A stretch of 64,000 nt of DNA. It comes from Novosphingobium subterraneum (GTDB lineage: Bacteria; Pseudomonadota; Alphaproteobacteria; Sphingomonadales; Sphingomonadaceae). The notes under the pieces are model-generated. The model saw nothing but the letters and a program-made list of their open reading frames with translations, made no database searches and was not told the DNA's origin. The DNA is taken from contig NZ_JRVC01000022.1 of NCBI RefSeq assembly GCF_000807925.1, forward strand, positions 1-64,000, read 5' to 3'. Of the stretch, positions 50,746 through 58,269 are shown piece after piece. Each line of letters begins with the position of its first letter. Position 1 is the stretch's first letter. The translations under genes and the position numbers were made by a program.

Positions 50746-52734
50746 TCATGCCGGGGAACCCACTTCGACGAACTTGCGAACCTCGCTTCGGTGGTCCTTC
50801 CGTTCCACCACGCGGAGCGCGCCGTTGCTGATCCACGTCCGCAGAAGGGATTTGATCCGCGCCTTGTCCGACACCTTTGAGAGGTCGAGGCCAACCGCCT
50901 CAGCAACCGCCTTGCCCACCCAATCGGTCGCTTGGCTGTTCTCGCGCCAGTCCGCCTCCGCGACCTTGCTCTGTACTGCACGCAGATGGTCGACAGTGAT
51001 GTCTTCAAAGGGGTCGGGCAGCTTCGCAGGCACTGCGACACCCACACTGTCGCCGCCGTTTGGACCGTTGCCGAGACTTACCGACGCAAGATAAAACCAG
51101 TCTGCCTTTTCAGCCGGAGCGCGATTGTGCTTGTCATCGCCAACGCTGAAGTATCGCTTGCGCTCGCTGTCATCGAACCCAAGTTCCTGCGCCTTCTTTT
51201 CTTCCATACGGTTCAGGACAAGCGCTGAGCGAGTGGCATCTGTGAGCGCCACAGCGCCACGCGATGAATGAGCCGTTACGTTGCCCGCCCCTTGCTTACT
51301 GGTGTGGTGCACGAGCACGACGACACAGTTCGCATCGTGCGCAACCCTCGCCCAAGCCTTCGCAACCTTGTCGATAAGGGAGTTGGCGTTTTCTTCGATC
51401 GCATGGCTGGACACGAATGGATCGATCATCAGTACGTCGATGCCGCGCTTGATGATCTCAGCCGTGATTTGCTCATAGACCGGAGCAATCAACTTAAAGC
51501 CATCGCTTCCGTCGATTGCGGTACACAAGCCTGCGCCCTCCATCGCACAGTCGACAAAGAGACGGCCTTCCACGTCCTCCCGGCGTAGACCGTGATGCAA
51601 AGCCGCAGCCTGTATGGAACGCTCCATGTCTTCGAGGCCGTCCTCAAGGTTCCATATCCAGACCTTTTGGGGACCATCCCAGACCGTCTTTCCAAGCAGT
51701 TCCCGACCCGTCACCAGCGACATGGCGGCACCAGCCAAGAATGTGGTTTTGCCAACCCCGCCTGGCGCTACTGTTGCAGCAACCGTACGTCGCAGCAGCC
51801 AACGCCCAAAGACCCAAGGCCTAAGCGGGATGGTTTCTGGATCTCGCCATTGGTAAGGGGTCGCCTTGATTTGGGCTGGCAAGGTGGGGTCTGGCTCGAT
51901 TGGCAACAGTGCCGCTTCCGCCAAGCTTTGCAGCTCGAAGCCGGAACCGCCGTTTTCTAGCCAATCCGACACATCGCCTTTGTCAGGCAATCCGGGCAAG
52001 GCAAGGCGCGCCACTTCTTTTGCAACGCGGCCAATAGCCTCCACACCAGCAATCGCGTGCGCAGCCCCGGCCTCGTCATTGTCCTGCAGAACCACGACCC
52101 GCCGCCCATGAAGGTGCTGACTGATGCAGTCTGCCACGGCATCGAACTTCCCGGCACCGCCTGGGTGAGTTGTCGCAACGAGGCCAAGGCTAGTCAGACG
52201 GTCAGCGTCCTTTTCGCCTTCACAGTAAAAGACGGGTTCGTCTGGATCTGCTGCGATCAGTTCGGGCAGGCGATACAGGACACGCTTTACGCCCTGCATG
52301 CAGCCCGTACGGCAGGCAAAGCCTCCCTGACCGTCTGGACCATGCTGAAGGAAGGTTTTGTCCTTGCCCCGCTGCTTTCGCTCCACACGAAAGACAGTGC
52401 GTCCGTCCTTGTCACGGTAATCGTAGAAGATCGACGAAGGCTTTTCGCCCTCTGGCTCCGAAGGGTCCTTGATACCTCTCTCTTCGAGCCATCGGAACGC
52501 GCTGGCATCATCCTTCGCGCCGCCCTTGTGCTTGATAAGTTCGAGCACACCACCACGCACAGAAGCCTCATAGTCCGAAAACCAGCCTTCGCGCGTGTTG
52601 ACCTCTATCGAGCCGTGAGAGCCAAATCGAAACACACCGTCGCGGGGACGAGAAAACTTGTCGTTTGGCTTACCAAGCAACGCTTTCGCTACATCCTGCA
52701 TCATCGGCGTAAGGTCTTGAGCGTGCACCGTCAT
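50746..52734 (-). CDS. Phage primase/helicase-type protein (TOPRIM-like plus RepA-like ATPase)
   Basis: 662 residues. Residues 165-260 are TOPRIM-like: Glu172 in FYCEGEKDADRL and the acidic DNDEAGAAHA near 218. A RecA-like ATPase follows: Walker A APGGVGKTTF at 323-332, Walker B in VLMIDPFVSSH near 437, then VVVLVHHTSKQG. The C-terminal 90 residues form a small helical, winged-helix-like domain. It is probably the element's replication protein. The start overlaps the 85-residue upstream gene by four bases. Its size and domain order are like P4-alpha-type or phage DNA primase-helicases but without a full primase core. Confidence 0.83.
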   Translation of the reverse strand: MTVHAQDLTPMMQDVAKALLGKPNDKFSRPRDGVFRFGSHGSIEVNTREGWFSDYEASVRGGVLELIKHKGGAKDDASAFRWLEERGIKDPSEPEGEKPSSIFYDYRDKDGRTVFRVERKQRGKDKTFLQHGPDGQGGFACRTGCMQGVKRVLYRLPELIAADPDEPVFYCEGEKDADRLTSLGLVATTHPGGAGKFDAVADCISQHLHGRRVVVLQDNDEAGAAHAIAGVEAIGRVAKEVARLALPGLPDKGDVSDWLENGGSGFELQSLAEAALLPIEPDPTLPAQIKATPYQWRDPETIPLRPWVFGRWLLRRTVAATVAPGGVGKTTFLAGAAMSLVTGRELLGKTVWDGPQKVWIWNLEDGLEDMERSIQAAALHHGLRREDVEGRLFVDCAMEGAGLCTAIDGSDGFKLIAPVYEQITAEIIKRGIDVLMIDPFVSSHAIEENANSLIDKVAKAWARVAHDANCVVVLVHHTSKQGAGNVTAHSSRGAVALTDATRSALVLNRMEEKKAQELGFDDSERKRYFSVGDDKHNRAPAEKADWFYLASVSLGNGPNGGDSVGVAVPAKLPDPFEDITVDHLRAVQSKVAEADWRENSQATDWVGKAVAEAVGLDLSKVSDKARIKSLLRTWISNGALRVVERKDHRSEVRKFVEVGSPA

Positions 52735-52988
52735 GCCGCAGCGCCCCCACGCACTTCGACCTGAGGCCTCTGCACGATAGGCAAGCCCTGCCGAACATCA
52801 CGCCGCACGAGCGCCTGCATCACGAGTTGCCACGTGCCGACATCGGTGGCCGTTGGCCCATCGTCGAGCAGATCGCGTCCGCCGACGAGTTCACCACGAA
52901 ATCCGCCGTCGACGCGCACCACGACCCACGCACGGACCACGGGATGAGGGAAGGGCACAATGGAGCCGCTATGTCTCTTGGCGCTCAT
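52731..52988 (-). CDS. 85-residue phage protein
   Basis: Basic/amphipathic protein (AKRHSGSIVPFPHPVVRAWVVVRVDGGFRGELVGG) with no recognised domain. The ATG at 52988 is taken over a frame to 53192 because the longer part crosses a hairpin and the next gene. It overlaps the primase/helicase start by four bases, so it is translated with it and may belong to the replication module. Confidence 0.58.
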   Translation of the reverse strand: MSAKRHSGSIVPFPHPVVRAWVVVRVDGGFRGELVGGRDLLDDGPTATDVGTWQLVMQALVRRDVRQGLPIVQRPQVEVRGGAAA

Positions 52989-53097
52989 CCGACGCGCACC
53001 CCCATCATGGGCCGCAGGCGACGTGCTGCGAGCCTTGCGCCGAGTCTGCCGATCCTGTAGAATCTGGACTGTTCCGATGCCTGCCAGCTGAGAACAG

Positions 53098-53120
53098 CGC
53101 CCGCCTTGTGCGGGCGTTTT
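53098..53120. terminator. GC-rich hairpin with T-run
   Basis: CGCCCGC (53098-53104) pairs with GCGGGCG (53110-53116), then four T's on the plus strand. Orientation is opposite to the surrounding phage genes. It may still act on leftward RNA as a processing or pause hairpin in the gap 52989-53130. Confidence 0.4.
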
Positions 53121-53130
53121 CGCTCCCGTA

Positions 53131-53412
53131 TCACGCAGCAGCCTCCCGAGCGTTGATCCACGCATCGAGGTCAGAGCGGCTGTAACGAACACCGCGACCG
53201 CTCAGATACTTTCGAGTGAATACGGGGCCGTCACCCCTTGCGCGCATTGCGGCAAGAGTGCGTTCGTGGACGCCGATGTATCGGGCCGCTTCCGGCGCAG
53301 TCATCACTTCCATGGCTGAAACTCCAAGCTTCGGTTTCGCCATGTTGAGCATGATGACCACGCCGTTTGAATCGCGGCACGTTGTGGGATCGAGTTGGAC
53401 AACAAGAGTCAC
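53131..53412 (-). CDS. AlpA/excisionase-type helix-turn-helix protein
   Basis: 93 residues from a GTG at 53412 that overlaps the upstream stop (GTGA). The C-terminal 60 residues are a MerR-like HTH_17 domain: MTAPEAARYIGVHERTLAAMRARGDGP, wing, then YSRSDLDAWINAREA. Such proteins serve as excisionases or as regulators of phage genes. Position in the early block before the primase gene favours a regulatory role; a second, better excisionase candidate lies at 55577. Confidence 0.8.
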   Translation of the reverse strand: MTLVVQLDPTTCRDSNGVVIMLNMAKPKLGVSAMEVMTAPEAARYIGVHERTLAAMRARGDGPVFTRKYLSGRGVRYSRSDLDAWINAREAAA

Positions 53413-54041
53413 GCGCCCACACTCTCCAGCCATGCCGCAGCGGTCGGACAAGGGATGAGGTCGGCGAGCGTGAAGCCCTCGGCGTTCAGATCCTCATCGA
53501 TCGACGCAGGAGCCCACGGCGACTGCCACAGGCCCACTTGCCGGCCGGAATAGCGGCGGGCTTCATTCTTGATCTGATCGCGCTGCAACCGGCCTTCCAT
53601 GAGTGCCAGGAACATTTCGCCAATGGTGTCGTCGCGAATGCTGCCGTCATTGATCCGGCGAGTTGCCGCCTTCAGCTCGTTGACGATCGCCAGCGCATCA
53701 CGCCGCGCCATGCGCTGCTCGGCTTGCAAGGTTATGCCGTGCCCGCGCAAACGTGGATCGCCACGCAAGGGCTTCCTGAGTTTATTGGCAGTCACAGTAC
53801 TGCACCCAAGGGCACGAGCGACCTGCTCGACCGTAGCGCCCTCTCGGAACATCTTGCGAGCCTTGCGGTGATGCTCTGGCGTCAAGCTGGGCGGCGCGAT
53901 GATGTTTGGCTGCAGGCCCTGCTTCTGGCGCCAACGTGTAGCGCCTGACTGCGTGACGCCGAAGCGCCGCGCAATGTCAGTGTCGGACGCACCTTCGCTG
54001 TGCATCTTTCGCGCTTCGTCGCGATCGATCTTACCGGGCAT
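53409..54041 (-). CDS. Phage DNA-binding protein with two helix-turn-helix motifs
   Basis: 210 residues. Two homeodomain-like HTH units are visible: residues 7-41 (EARKMHSEGASDTDIARRFGVTQSGATRWRQ) and 55-90 (HHRKARKMFREGATVEQVARALGCSTVTANKLRK). A helical middle follows (DALAIVNELKAATRRIND), ending in a C-terminal domain. It resembles transposon- or phage-borne sequence-specific binding proteins but no exact family is recognised. It overlaps both neighbours in the early operon. Confidence 0.72.
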   Translation of the reverse strand: MPGKIDRDEARKMHSEGASDTDIARRFGVTQSGATRWRQKQGLQPNIIAPPSLTPEHHRKARKMFREGATVEQVARALGCSTVTANKLRKPLRGDPRLRGHGITLQAEQRMARRDALAIVNELKAATRRINDGSIRDDTIGEMFLALMEGRLQRDQIKNEARRYSGRQVGLWQSPWAPASIDEDLNAEGFTLADLIPCPTAAAWLESVGA

Positions 54042-54393
54042 GGCTGGCCTCCCGGCTCAGGCGCTCGACGTCACCTGCGATGGCCGACAGCACTTCGAAT
54101 GAAGCCTTGGACCCATCGAAGAAGCAGTCTGCGCAGCCCATCCTCAACTTGACGGCCACAGCCTCCAAGGTCGGCGCAGGCGTTATGAAGAGGGCCTTGA
54201 GCGTGTCGTAGTGCACACTGGTGAGGGTGTCGTAGCCCTCTTCCCGCTCCAGTACGGCAGCGTAGGCCGCAGCCCCGGCATCATGCGCATCGAAGACAGG
54301 CTTCGCGTCCTCATTGTAAAACCGTTCTGCGATGTCGCGAGCTTCGCTCTCAACCTTGAGAGCAGCCTCCCAAATGCTTGCGTTGGTCGACAT
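54031..54393 (-). CDS. Phage hypothetical protein (120 residues)
   Basis: Soluble helical protein (NASIWEAALKVESEARDIAERFYNE, then GYDTLTSVHYDTLKALF, then CADCFFDGSKASFEVL). No family is recognised. The start at 54393 is preferred to a longer frame whose extra part is antisense-like Arg/Trp-rich sequence. It sits between two other small early genes, two bases after one and with an 11-base overlap to the HTH gene. Confidence 0.62.
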   Translation of the reverse strand: MSTNASIWEAALKVESEARDIAERFYNEDAKPVFDAHDAGAAAYAAVLEREEGYDTLTSVHYDTLKALFITPAPTLEAVAVKLRMGCADCFFDGSKASFEVLSAIAGDVERLSREASHAR

Positions 54394-54395
54394 GA

Positions 54396-54893
54396 TCATG
54401 CCTCCTTCGCAGCTAGCGAACGGATGAGGTTCATCACCGCAGGCTTGCCGCCACGGGCCTTGAGTTCCGCAAGCAAATCGTCGCAGCGCCCATCTTCTGG
54501 CCACATGATCCAAGGCGTACCTGCCTTGACCACCCATTCCCCACCGCAGCGCACAAAACGAGACAGCCACCGTTCGGCATTGAAGCTAGGCGACGGCTTA
54601 TCTCCGGTCAGCCGAACCAGATCTGCAAAGAACGCCAGAACGTGCCGCGTCGGTGGCGTTGAATCCAAGTCGCAGAACAGGATATCGGCCTTCACACGCA
54701 ACTGATCGAAGTCGTTCGCGGGTTCGAACATCACCGCGTTCTCCGCCTGCACCAGCGCGTCGGTGATGTAGTCGTTCGCTTCGTTGCTCTCGTCGGGTTC
54801 GGTGTGCATTCGCTCCAAAGCGAAGAGATAGCGGGCCAATGCGCGCTCGAATGCCGAAGGCTGCGCGTTTGTCTCGGGAGCAAGATCAGACAT
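54396..54893 (-). CDS. Phage hypothetical protein (165 residues)
   Basis: Acidic, helical, soluble protein with a Trp-containing middle (WLSRFVRCGGEWVVKAGTPWIMWPEDG). No family is recognised. It is separated by two or three bases from each neighbour, consistent with a single leftward early operon beginning at 55433. Confidence 0.62.
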   Translation of the reverse strand: MSDLAPETNAQPSAFERALARYLFALERMHTEPDESNEANDYITDALVQAENAVMFEPANDFDQLRVKADILFCDLDSTPPTRHVLAFFADLVRLTGDKPSPSFNAERWLSRFVRCGGEWVVKAGTPWIMWPEDGRCDDLLAELKARGGKPAVMNLIRSLAAKEA

Positions 54894-54896
54894 GGC

Positions 54897-55433
54897 TCAG
54901 GCCTCCCCGAACAGACGGCGGATGTCGTCGGACACCTGCTTGATTTGACCCGGGTTGATCGATGAGCCGTCCGCCTCCTCCTGAAGCCGGTCTAGCTTCC
55001 ACAACACTGCCTGCATGCTGGGTGCGTTCATGCGAAACAGACTATCCTCGGTGTCCGTCAAGACATCGCAGAGTTGGTCGAGCGCGTCGCAGGCCGGGTC
55101 TTCAGCAGCTTTGGCGTCGAATTCCTGAACGGCCCGATCATATCGAGCCTTTCCCTCGTTCCATGCGCCCTGAAGTGGCCCGGCGCTATCTCCCGAGAGT
55201 AGGTACTCCCGAATGCTTTCGATGTTTTCGGGCGTCAGGACGCGCATGATCTGCGCCGCCATGGTGCGGTCTGCACGTTCAGATCCGGTCTGGAGCACAC
55301 CAAGCCACAGCTGCCCGCCAGGCGTGAGGCAATAGCCACCGCCGCAAGCAGTGAAGAGAGCGATGAACGAGCGCGGCGAAAACGGGCGCTCAGTTTCGCG
55401 GGCAAAGTCCGCCCGATGCTGGAGTACAGCCAT
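54897..55433 (-). CDS. Phage hypothetical protein (178 residues), first gene of the leftward block
   Basis: Mostly helical, with an N-terminal part rich in aromatic and Gly residues (FIALFTACGGGYCLTPGGQLWLG) and a long acidic helical C-terminus (DALDQLCDVLTDTEDSLFRM). No family is recognised. It starts 143 bases downstream of the excisionase-like gene; that gap contains an orphan plus-strand terminator at 55544-55572 and probably the promoter of this operon. Confidence 0.62.
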   Translation of the reverse strand: MAVLQHRADFARETERPFSPRSFIALFTACGGGYCLTPGGQLWLGVLQTGSERADRTMAAQIMRVLTPENIESIREYLLSGDSAGPLQGAWNEGKARYDRAVQEFDAKAAEDPACDALDQLCDVLTDTEDSLFRMNAPSMQAVLWKLDRLQEEADGSSINPGQIKQVSDDIRRLFGEA

Positions 55434-55543
55434 TTTGACAGTCCTTTTTAGTGAGTGGCGCGATCGTGCGCCTGTGGAACTTCTTGAGTTCCCCCACGCT
55501 TTGGCCTAGGACTGGTGCGTCGGCTCCTACACTGACACCCCAG

Positions 55544-55572
55544 CCCTCGCGCCTCACCGCGCGGGGGTTTTT
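55544..55572 (+). terminator. Orphan intrinsic terminator on the plus strand
   Basis: CCCTCGCGC (55544-55552) pairs with GCGCGGGGG (55559-55567) through one G:U-type pair, loop CTCACC, then five T's. Genes on both sides read leftward, so this would end an unannotated rightward transcript from the 55434-55543 gap. Confidence 0.5.
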
Positions 55573-55576
55573 GGTA

Positions 55577-55753
55577 TCATGCCGCCTCCGAGCGGAATGC
55601 CGCTTCGAGTTCGGACTTGCGGAAGAAAAGCTTGCGGCCTTTCCGGATCGCCGGGAGCCGTCCGTTTTCAACCAGATTATAAACCGTGCGACGCGAAATT
55701 CCGCAGTAAGCGGCGGCTTCTGCAGCACCGGAAATCAAATCAGCGTTCAGCAT
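55577..55753 (-). CDS. Excisionase-like helix-turn-helix protein
   Basis: 58 residues, almost only a MerR/HTH_17-type winged helix: ISGAAEAAAYCGISRRTVYNLVENGRLPAIRKGRKLFFRKSELEAAF. This is the standard form of small excisionases and AlpA-type regulators. The ATG at 55753 follows AAAGGAG. It is divergent from the probable repressor gene at 55781, with a 27-base intergenic space holding an inverted-repeat operator, as expected of a lysogeny switch. It probably controls excision together with the integrase. Confidence 0.82.
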   Translation of the reverse strand: MLNADLISGAAEAAAYCGISRRTVYNLVENGRLPAIRKGRKLFFRKSELEAAFRSEAA

Positions 55754-55767
55754 GCCTGCTCCTTTCA

Positions 55768-55787
55768 GATACGAACAACAATGTATC
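55768..55787. promoter_or_regulatory. Operator-like inverted repeat in the lysogeny switch
   Basis: GATAC (55768-55772) and GTATC (55783-55787) form a dyad with the core ACAACAAT between. It lies between the divergent excisionase-like and repressor-like genes and covers the ATG of the latter. A related sequence occurs at 55821-55839. Confidence 0.55.
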
Positions 55788-56449
55788 CCTATTACGCCTT
55801 GTTCCGCTGGCGTGCAAGAGGTATAGACAACTTTGTATCTAAAAAAGGATGGCGAGTGCAGTTCCGTGAGGTTGAAAGCGTTCTGGCGCACCTGATTGGG
55901 GTTTTCCCAGACAAGCGCCCCCGCTTCCAAGCGCGGCTTAAGCAGCTGCAGCGATTGAAGTTCCCTGACGGCGTGAACGCGGGGAAGACCGCGCGCACAG
56001 ATTATCGAGCAGAGCAGATTTTTAAGCTCGCCCTCGTTCTAGAGCTATTGCAAGCGGGCATCACTCCAGAACGGGCCATTAGCTTTGTCAAAACATGGTG
56101 GCTGAAGATTCGGCGCGGAATAGTGCAGGTACGCAACGAGCCAAGGCCCATTTCAATCGTGTTTTGGCCAAAGGACTTTGGTGGTCTAACCGATGCAGGG
56201 GACGATGAGAAACTCGCTTGGACTTCAAACGGCTGCGCCTTGATGACATTGGACGCGGCTGATGAGCGCGACTTACTGGAAACTGCAGCAGTTCTGACTG
56301 CCCAACCGCGCACCGTGATCATTAATCTGAGTCGCATTTGGCATGAAATAATTAACGGAGGAGCGCTGCCTGAATCGGGCGTTGCCGAGATTAATGCTGA
56401 TGTCGCGGCATGGGAAAGCGATCCTTCCTTGATGGAAGGCGTCATCTAG
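55781..56449 (+). CDS. Probable prophage repressor, MerR-like DNA-binding region
   Basis: 222 residues. The central region FPDKRPRFQARLKQLQRLKFPDG followed by RAEQIFKLALVLELLQAGITPERAI has the look of a MerR-like helix-turn-helix with following helix, and the C-terminal part is mixed alpha/beta (ALMTLDAADERDLLETAAVL, TVIINLSRIW). Similar genes precede integrases in sphingomonad prophages, to my recollection. The ATG at 55781 has no ribosome site, so it may be leaderless. Its stop directly abuts the integrase start, so both are one transcript. Two operator-like repeats lie at its 5' end. Confidence 0.68.
   Translation: MYPYYALFRWRARGIDNFVSKKGWRVQFREVESVLAHLIGVFPDKRPRFQARLKQLQRLKFPDGVNAGKTARTDYRAEQIFKLALVLELLQAGITPERAISFVKTWWLKIRRGIVQVRNEPRPISIVFWPKDFGGLTDAGDDEKLAWTSNGCALMTLDAADERDLLETAAVLTAQPRTVIINLSRIWHEIINGGALPESGVAEINADVAAWESDPSLMEGVI
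55821..55839. promoter_or_regulatory. Second operator-like repeat inside the repressor gene start
   Basis: GTATAGACAACTTTGTATC shares ACAAC and TGTATC at the same spacing with the site at 55768-55787. Both lie within 70 bases of each other, which is usual for phage operators. Confidence 0.45.
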
Positions 56450-57565
56450 ATGGCAATCCGTAAGCGCACTTGGACTGCACCAGATGGCACTGAGAAGACG
56501 GCTTGGCTGGTCGATTACAAGGATCAGGCCGGGAAGCGCCGCGCTAAGCAGTTCGCGCGCAAAAAGGATGCAGAGGCGTGGTCGACCAATGCCGCGTCAG
56601 AAGTGCAGCGCGGAGTGCATACCCCCGATAGCACTTCGATCACCGTTGCCGCCGCAGCCGAGCAGTGGGTCAAGTCCGTTCGAGCCAATGGTAGAGAGCC
56701 GACGACCATTGCCGCCTATGATCAGCACGTCCGGCTGCACATCATCCCCAAATGTGGCGCGTTGAAACTCAGCCAGCTTACGGCCCCCAAGGTTCGCGCC
56801 ATCTTGGACGAGTGGTTGCTGCATCTGTCCCGGCCAATGGCCTTGCGCGTGCTGCGATCCTTGAAGGCGATCATTGCTGAGGCGCAGGAACGCGGTCAGG
56901 TGGCTCAGAACGTCGCGCAGGCGATCAAGGCCAAGACGGCAACCAGAGAGAAGACGAAGGCCACACCTCCAACCAAAGCTGATTTGCGCGCAATCCTGAA
57001 AGCAGCAGAAGCGGCAGAAATGAAAGCGAGGGCGCTGATCGAACTCGCTATCTTTACCGGAATGCGTGCCTCCGAATTGCGCGGCTTGCCTTGGTCTGAT
57101 GTAGACCTGAAGCGGGGCAGGGTGACGGTATCCCAACGCGCCGACGCACAAGGCCACATAGGCACGCCCAAGTCTGAAGCAGGCCACAGAACAATCGCGC
57201 TACCGCCCCGCGTTGTAACTGTTCTCAAGGCTTGGAAGCTGGCTTGTCCTGCTAGCAAGCTGGATCTGGTCATCCCGAACGCACGCGGCACACCAATGCC
57301 ATACCGGACCATGATGGCCAATCTGGTTGACCCGATCCAGACAGCAGCCAAACTCACCACACGATACAGCATGCATTCGTTCCGACATGCGGCGGCCTCG
57401 CTCTGGATTGAGCAGAAATTGGACCCGAAGCGGATTCAGACGCTCATGGGACACAGCACAATTCAGATGACGTTCGATACCTACGGCCACCTGTTCGAGC
57501 AGGCCCGCAAAGACAGCGAAGATGCCGCCGCAATCGAGCGTGCACTATTTGCAGATGCAACATGA
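56450..57565 (+). CDS. int: Tyrosine-type site-specific integrase
   Basis: 371 residues. An N-terminal SAM-like core-binding domain occupies about 65-160. The catalytic domain has all expected residues: Arg206 in TGMRASELRG, Lys241 in TPKSEAGHRTI, His309 and Arg312 in HSFRH, His335 in MGHS and nucleophile Tyr345 in TFDTYGHL. It integrates and, with excisionase, excises the element at tRNA-Cys. It ends 45 bases before attR; its last codons lie in the right-hand 11-base repeats. The ATG follows the repressor stop without a gap. Confidence 0.95.
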   Translation: MAIRKRTWTAPDGTEKTAWLVDYKDQAGKRRAKQFARKKDAEAWSTNAASEVQRGVHTPDSTSITVAAAAEQWVKSVRANGREPTTIAAYDQHVRLHIIPKCGALKLSQLTAPKVRAILDEWLLHLSRPMALRVLRSLKAIIAEAQERGQVAQNVAQAIKAKTATREKTKATPPTKADLRAILKAAEAAEMKARALIELAIFTGMRASELRGLPWSDVDLKRGRVTVSQRADAQGHIGTPKSEAGHRTIALPPRVVTVLKAWKLACPASKLDLVIPNARGTPMPYRTMMANLVDPIQTAAKLTTRYSMHSFRHAAASLWIEQKLDPKRIQTLMGHSTIQMTFDTYGHLFEQARKDSEDAAAIERALFADAT

Positions 57566-57576
57566 GTGCGACATGG
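57555..57576 (+). repeat. Tandem 11-bp repeats at right end, possible integrase arm sites
   Basis: ATGCAACATGA (57555-57565) is followed directly by GTGCGACATGG (57566-57576), matching in register the perfect pair at 41207-41228. It covers the integrase stop codon and lies 34 bases before attR. Confidence 0.5.
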
Positions 57577-57610
57577 AAGGCAAGAATGTCAGTTTCCGTA
57601 GCGTAAATAT

Positions 57611-57658
57611 CGGATTGCAAATCCGTTTACGCCGGTTCGATTCCGGCTCGGGCCTCCA
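57611..57658 (+). repeat. attR: 48-bp copy of the tRNA-Cys 3' half
   Basis: Identical to 41044-41091 from the anticodon stem to CCA. The upstream bases do not complete a tRNA, so this is the displaced chromosomal 3' end. Confidence 0.93.
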
Positions 57659-57681
57659 CACTTGCCAGGGCTGCCGCTTCT

Positions 57682-58269
57682 TCAGTCTATCACCAGGTAA
57701 TAGCCCGCGGCTTTGCTGGACGGATTCGTCAGCACGATCTCGAAGCGTCCGCTGAACAGCGGTGTCCACATGCATTCGCGGGTCCGTGCCTTGGCGGGCG
57801 GGCAGACTGGCCTGGCCTCACCGTCCAGTACCGTGAAATCGAGCGCGGCCTGTCCGGGCGTCGCCACGGAAACACGGGCGGATCGTCCCCCATCGAACAA
57901 CTGCGGCAGGCGTACGGTTGCGCCCGGGTTGAGCATGCCCGCCTTGTATGCCGGCCCCAGCACGCGCCCGCGATAAGGCGGCGTATCGGGCATCACGGCC
58001 CTTGCGCGCCAGTTGGCCACCGGATCGGGCTCCCCGGGCATCGCGCGGGCTCCGAAGGAGTCTAGCGCGGCAAGGATCATGCCCAACTTCTGCGGATCGC
58101 CCTGCGAACTGTCCGCCTCGGCCAGAAGTGTAGCGACGGCTTCGGTCGGCCCTGAGGAATTGGTCAATACCACCCTCACTGGCACCTCACGGTCGGCACT
58201 CTGCGTCTTGGCAGCACGCCCGCCCAGCGCGGCGACGCAGGCAAGGACAGTCAGGGCAAAGGGTTTCAT
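57682..58269 (-). CDS. Secreted hypothetical protein, third gene of a two-component operon
   Basis: 195 residues with a signal peptide (MKPFALTVLACVAALGGRAA). The C-terminal half is beta-rich (ARVSVATPGQAALDFTVLDG, then FEIVLTNPSSKAAGYYLVID) and has two cysteines (CPPAK, ECMW) that could pair. It reads like a small periplasmic binding or quality-control domain, but no family is recognised. It overlaps the histidine kinase gene by four bases, so it is made with the kinase and may be its sensing partner or output. Confidence 0.7.
   Translation of the reverse strand: MKPFALTVLACVAALGGRAAKTQSADREVPVRVVLTNSSGPTEAVATLLAEADSSQGDPQKLGMILAALDSFGARAMPGEPDPVANWRARAVMPDTPPYRGRVLGPAYKAGMLNPGATVRLPQLFDGGRSARVSVATPGQAALDFTVLDGEARPVCPPAKARTRECMWTPLFSGRFEIVLTNPSSKAAGYYLVID

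Larger units (their letters stand above)
41044..57658. mobile_element. Integrated prophage-like element in tRNA-Cys, about 16.6 kb
   Basis: Bounded by the 48-bp repeats, with a tyrosine integrase reading into attR. Next to it lie a probable repressor and, divergently, an excisionase-like gene and a long leftward early block with primase/helicase. Then follow podovirus-type internal virion proteins including an M23 peptidase. Rightward cargo occupies the left end. No terminase, portal, capsid, tail or lysis gene is recognised. Small unknown genes with four-base overlaps fill most of it. It may be a deleted podovirus prophage or an element that borrows another phage's head. Confidence 0.88.
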
